Of a DNA stretch of 7,501 nucleotides, positions 6,029 to 7,501 are shown in pieces; position 1 is the first letter of the stretch; every line of letters begins with the position of its first letter. The DNA is taken from positions 1 through 7,501 of the forward strand of contig RGHK01000037.1 of the NCBI GenBank assembly GCA_010024215.1, written 5' to 3'. The translations under genes and the position numbers were made by a program. Origin of the DNA: Pseudomonadota bacterium (GTDB taxonomy: Bacteria > Pseudomonadota > Gammaproteobacteria > Magnimaribacterales > D2472). The notes beneath the pieces were generated by a model. It saw nothing but the letters and a program-made list of their open reading frames with translations, was not told the DNA's origin and did not search any database.

Positions 6029-7489
6029 ATGACTAAATTTTTAGCTATAGATCAAGGCACAACAAGTTCAAGAGCAATAGTTTTTAGCTCTGAGCAAAAA
6101 TTAATAACAGATTCACAACAAGAATACTCACTTTCGTACCCTCATGATGGGTGGGTGGAAGCTAATCCAGTAGATATTTTAAATACTGTAAATGAAACAA
6201 TTAATAATGTTCTCAACAAAACACCAGAGGCAATTTCATCATGTGGAATAACAAATCAAAGAGAAACCACGGTCATATGGTCATCTAAGACTGGAGAAGC
6301 AATATACCCGGCCATAATTTGGCAAGACAGGCGAACACATAATTTATGTAATGAATTAAAAAGTAAAGGCTATGAAAAGATGGTTAGAGAAAAAACTGGA
6401 TTAGTTATTGATCCATATTTTTCTGCAACAAAAATTAAATGGATTCTTGATAATGTTGAAGGAGCAAGAAAAAAAGCTGAGAGTGGAGAATTGATGTTTG
6501 GAACAATAGATTCATTTTTACTTTACAACCTAACTAAAGAAAAAGTTCATTTGACTGATGTAACCAATGCATCAAGAACTATGCTATTTAATATCAATAC
6601 TATGGATTGGGATCAAGATTTATTAAAACTATTTGATATTCCGGATTCAATTTTACCTGAAGTAAAGCCATGTGATGGCGAATTTGGAACTCTAGTGACT
6701 GAAGGTAAAGAGATAAAAATCAATGGTGTTATTGGGGACCAACAGTCTGCATTGGTTGGGCAAACCTGTTTTAAGTCTGGAGACATGAAGTCTACATATG
6801 GAACAGGTTGTTTTTTAATGGTTAACACAAAAAAAGATATCATTAAGTTAGATGAAGGTTTATTAACCACTGTAGGTTATCAGTTAAACAATGAAGTAAA
6901 TTATGCTATTGAAGGAAGCATTTATTCCTGTGGAAACATAATCCAGTGGTTAAGAGATAAAATGGAATTTTTCCAACACGCCTCAATGAGCGAGGAGTAT
7001 CTCAATAATAACGGTTCTTCTAATAATGTGCATTTTTTGCCTGCTTTTAATGGACTGGGTGCTCCATATTGGAATTCAGAAGTAAGAGGTGGTTTTTATG
7101 GGATTACTCAAGATTCTAGCAAGGCAGACATGATAACTGCTGCATTTAAATCCATTTGCTATCAAACAAGAGATATAACTGAGCTTTTACAGGAAAATAA
7201 TATTGAAATAAGCTCACTACTAATTGATGGTGGCATGACAGCCAATAGTGCTTTTTGTGAAATGTTATCCTGTGTTCTTCAAGAAAATATACTTAAGCCT
7301 GCAAACATAGAATCAACTGCCTTAGGAGCCTGTGTTGTTGCTCAAATTGGTGAGGGTGAATCAATTGATAGCATTCAGTCTAATATAGAAGAGACATATG
7401 AACCAAGGCATGATATGAAAGACTTTTTTGATAGCGATTATCATTCATGGAAGCAATACATCAATAAAACTATATCCAATATTAAGTAA
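6029..7489 (+). CDS. glpK: Glycerol kinase
   Basis: A complete 486-residue FGGY-family kinase that phosphorylates glycerol to sn-glycerol 3-phosphate using ATP, feeding phospholipid synthesis and, through glycerol 3-phosphate dehydrogenase, glycolysis. Recognisable motifs are DQGTTSSRA (8-16), GWVEANP (41-47), NQRETT (76-81, with the glycerol-contacting R78-E79), WQDRRT (98-103), DPYFSATKIKWIL (128-140) and TNASRTMLFNI (179-189). GDQQSAL (236-242) holds the catalytic base D237. YGTGCF (257-262), GLGAPYW (342-348) and the adenosine-site motif DGGMTAN (400-406) follow. It is shorter than E. coli GlpK (502). It lacks the GGKGGTR loop that binds fructose 1,6-bisphosphate and the PGIETTERNY segment bound by EIIA-Glc, so those controls are probably absent. 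No glpF, glpD or glpR is visible nearby; it stands alone, divergent from nrdA, with 12 bases left after its stop. Confidence 0.95.
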   Translation: MTKFLAIDQGTTSSRAIVFSSEQKLITDSQQEYSLSYPHDGWVEANPVDILNTVNETINNVLNKTPEAISSCGITNQRETTVIWSSKTGEAIYPAIIWQDRRTHNLCNELKSKGYEKMVREKTGLVIDPYFSATKIKWILDNVEGARKKAESGELMFGTIDSFLLYNLTKEKVHLTDVTNASRTMLFNINTMDWDQDLLKLFDIPDSILPEVKPCDGEFGTLVTEGKEIKINGVIGDQQSALVGQTCFKSGDMKSTYGTGCFLMVNTKKDIIKLDEGLLTTVGYQLNNEVNYAIEGSIYSCGNIIQWLRDKMEFFQHASMSEEYLNNNGSSNNVHFLPAFNGLGAPYWNSEVRGGFYGITQDSSKADMITAAFKSICYQTRDITELLQENNIEISSLLIDGGMTANSAFCEMLSCVLQENILKPANIESTALGACVVAQIGEGESIDSIQSNIEETYEPRHDMKDFFDSDYHSWKQYINKTISNIK

Positions 7490-7501
7490 TTAAATTTATT
7501 A

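Noticed and set aside
6613..6870. An 85-codon antisense reading frame within glpK.
   Set aside because: It lies wholly inside a well-conserved gene on the other strand, has no family features, and is a shadow of glpK coding. The same holds for the open frames antisense to nrdA, nrdB and the transferase gene.
1..7501. A mobile element, defence island or other novel multi-gene system.
   Set aside because: All five genes belong to recognised metabolic families. There are no transposase, integrase or toxin genes, no direct repeats bounding a segment, and no obvious shift in base composition.

Overview
The window is AT-rich bacterial chromosome that reads as housekeeping DNA. The best guess is a streamlined, low-GC, marine-type gammaproteobacterium (SAR86-like). 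The basis is a Pseudomonas-type class Ia ribonucleotide reductase pair with two N-terminal ATP-cone regions and a C-terminal CEAC tail, an Escherichia-like glycerol kinase, very tight gene packing and low GC. The taxon is an inference. No mobile element, CRISPR array, rRNA or tRNA was seen.

Layout. Positions 1-62 are a short leader with a strong ribosome binding site. A two-gene plus-strand unit follows: a short-chain dehydrogenase resembling the (3R)-hydroxyacyl-CoA dehydrogenase domain of multifunctional enzyme type 2 (63-965), and a glutathione S-transferase-like protein with a TTG start (968-1582). They are 2 bases apart. This unit converges on the minus-strand nrdAB operon, and the two stop codons are separated by one base. 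nrdB (1584-2849) lies 14 bases downstream of nrdA (2864-5740, start uncertain). An 11-bp hairpin inside the 3' end of the transferase gene may terminate nrdAB transcription. Divergent from nrdA is a complete glycerol kinase gene, glpK (6029-7489).

The most informative non-coding stretch is the nrdA-glpK intergenic region (5741-6028). It holds two NrdR boxes whose centres are 31 bp apart, the spacing known for this repressor. They are bracketed by two exact DnaA boxes in the same orientation (5889-5897 and 6000-6008). This suggests that dNTP synthesis is tied to both nucleotide status (NrdR) and replication initiation (DnaA). Because the second DnaA box overlaps the best glpK promoter candidate, glpK may be drawn into the same circuit.

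How the genes work together. NrdA and NrdB form the aerobic ribonucleotide reductase; all diiron ligands, the radical tyrosine and the catalytic cysteines are present. GlpK feeds glycerol into glycerol 3-phosphate for phospholipid synthesis and catabolism, and appears to lack the allosteric sites of the E. coli enzyme. The dehydrogenase and transferase probably act in acyl-CoA metabolism and glutathione chemistry, but their substrates cannot be read from sequence. I see no undescribed multi-gene system here; the novelty, if any, is in the regulatory region.
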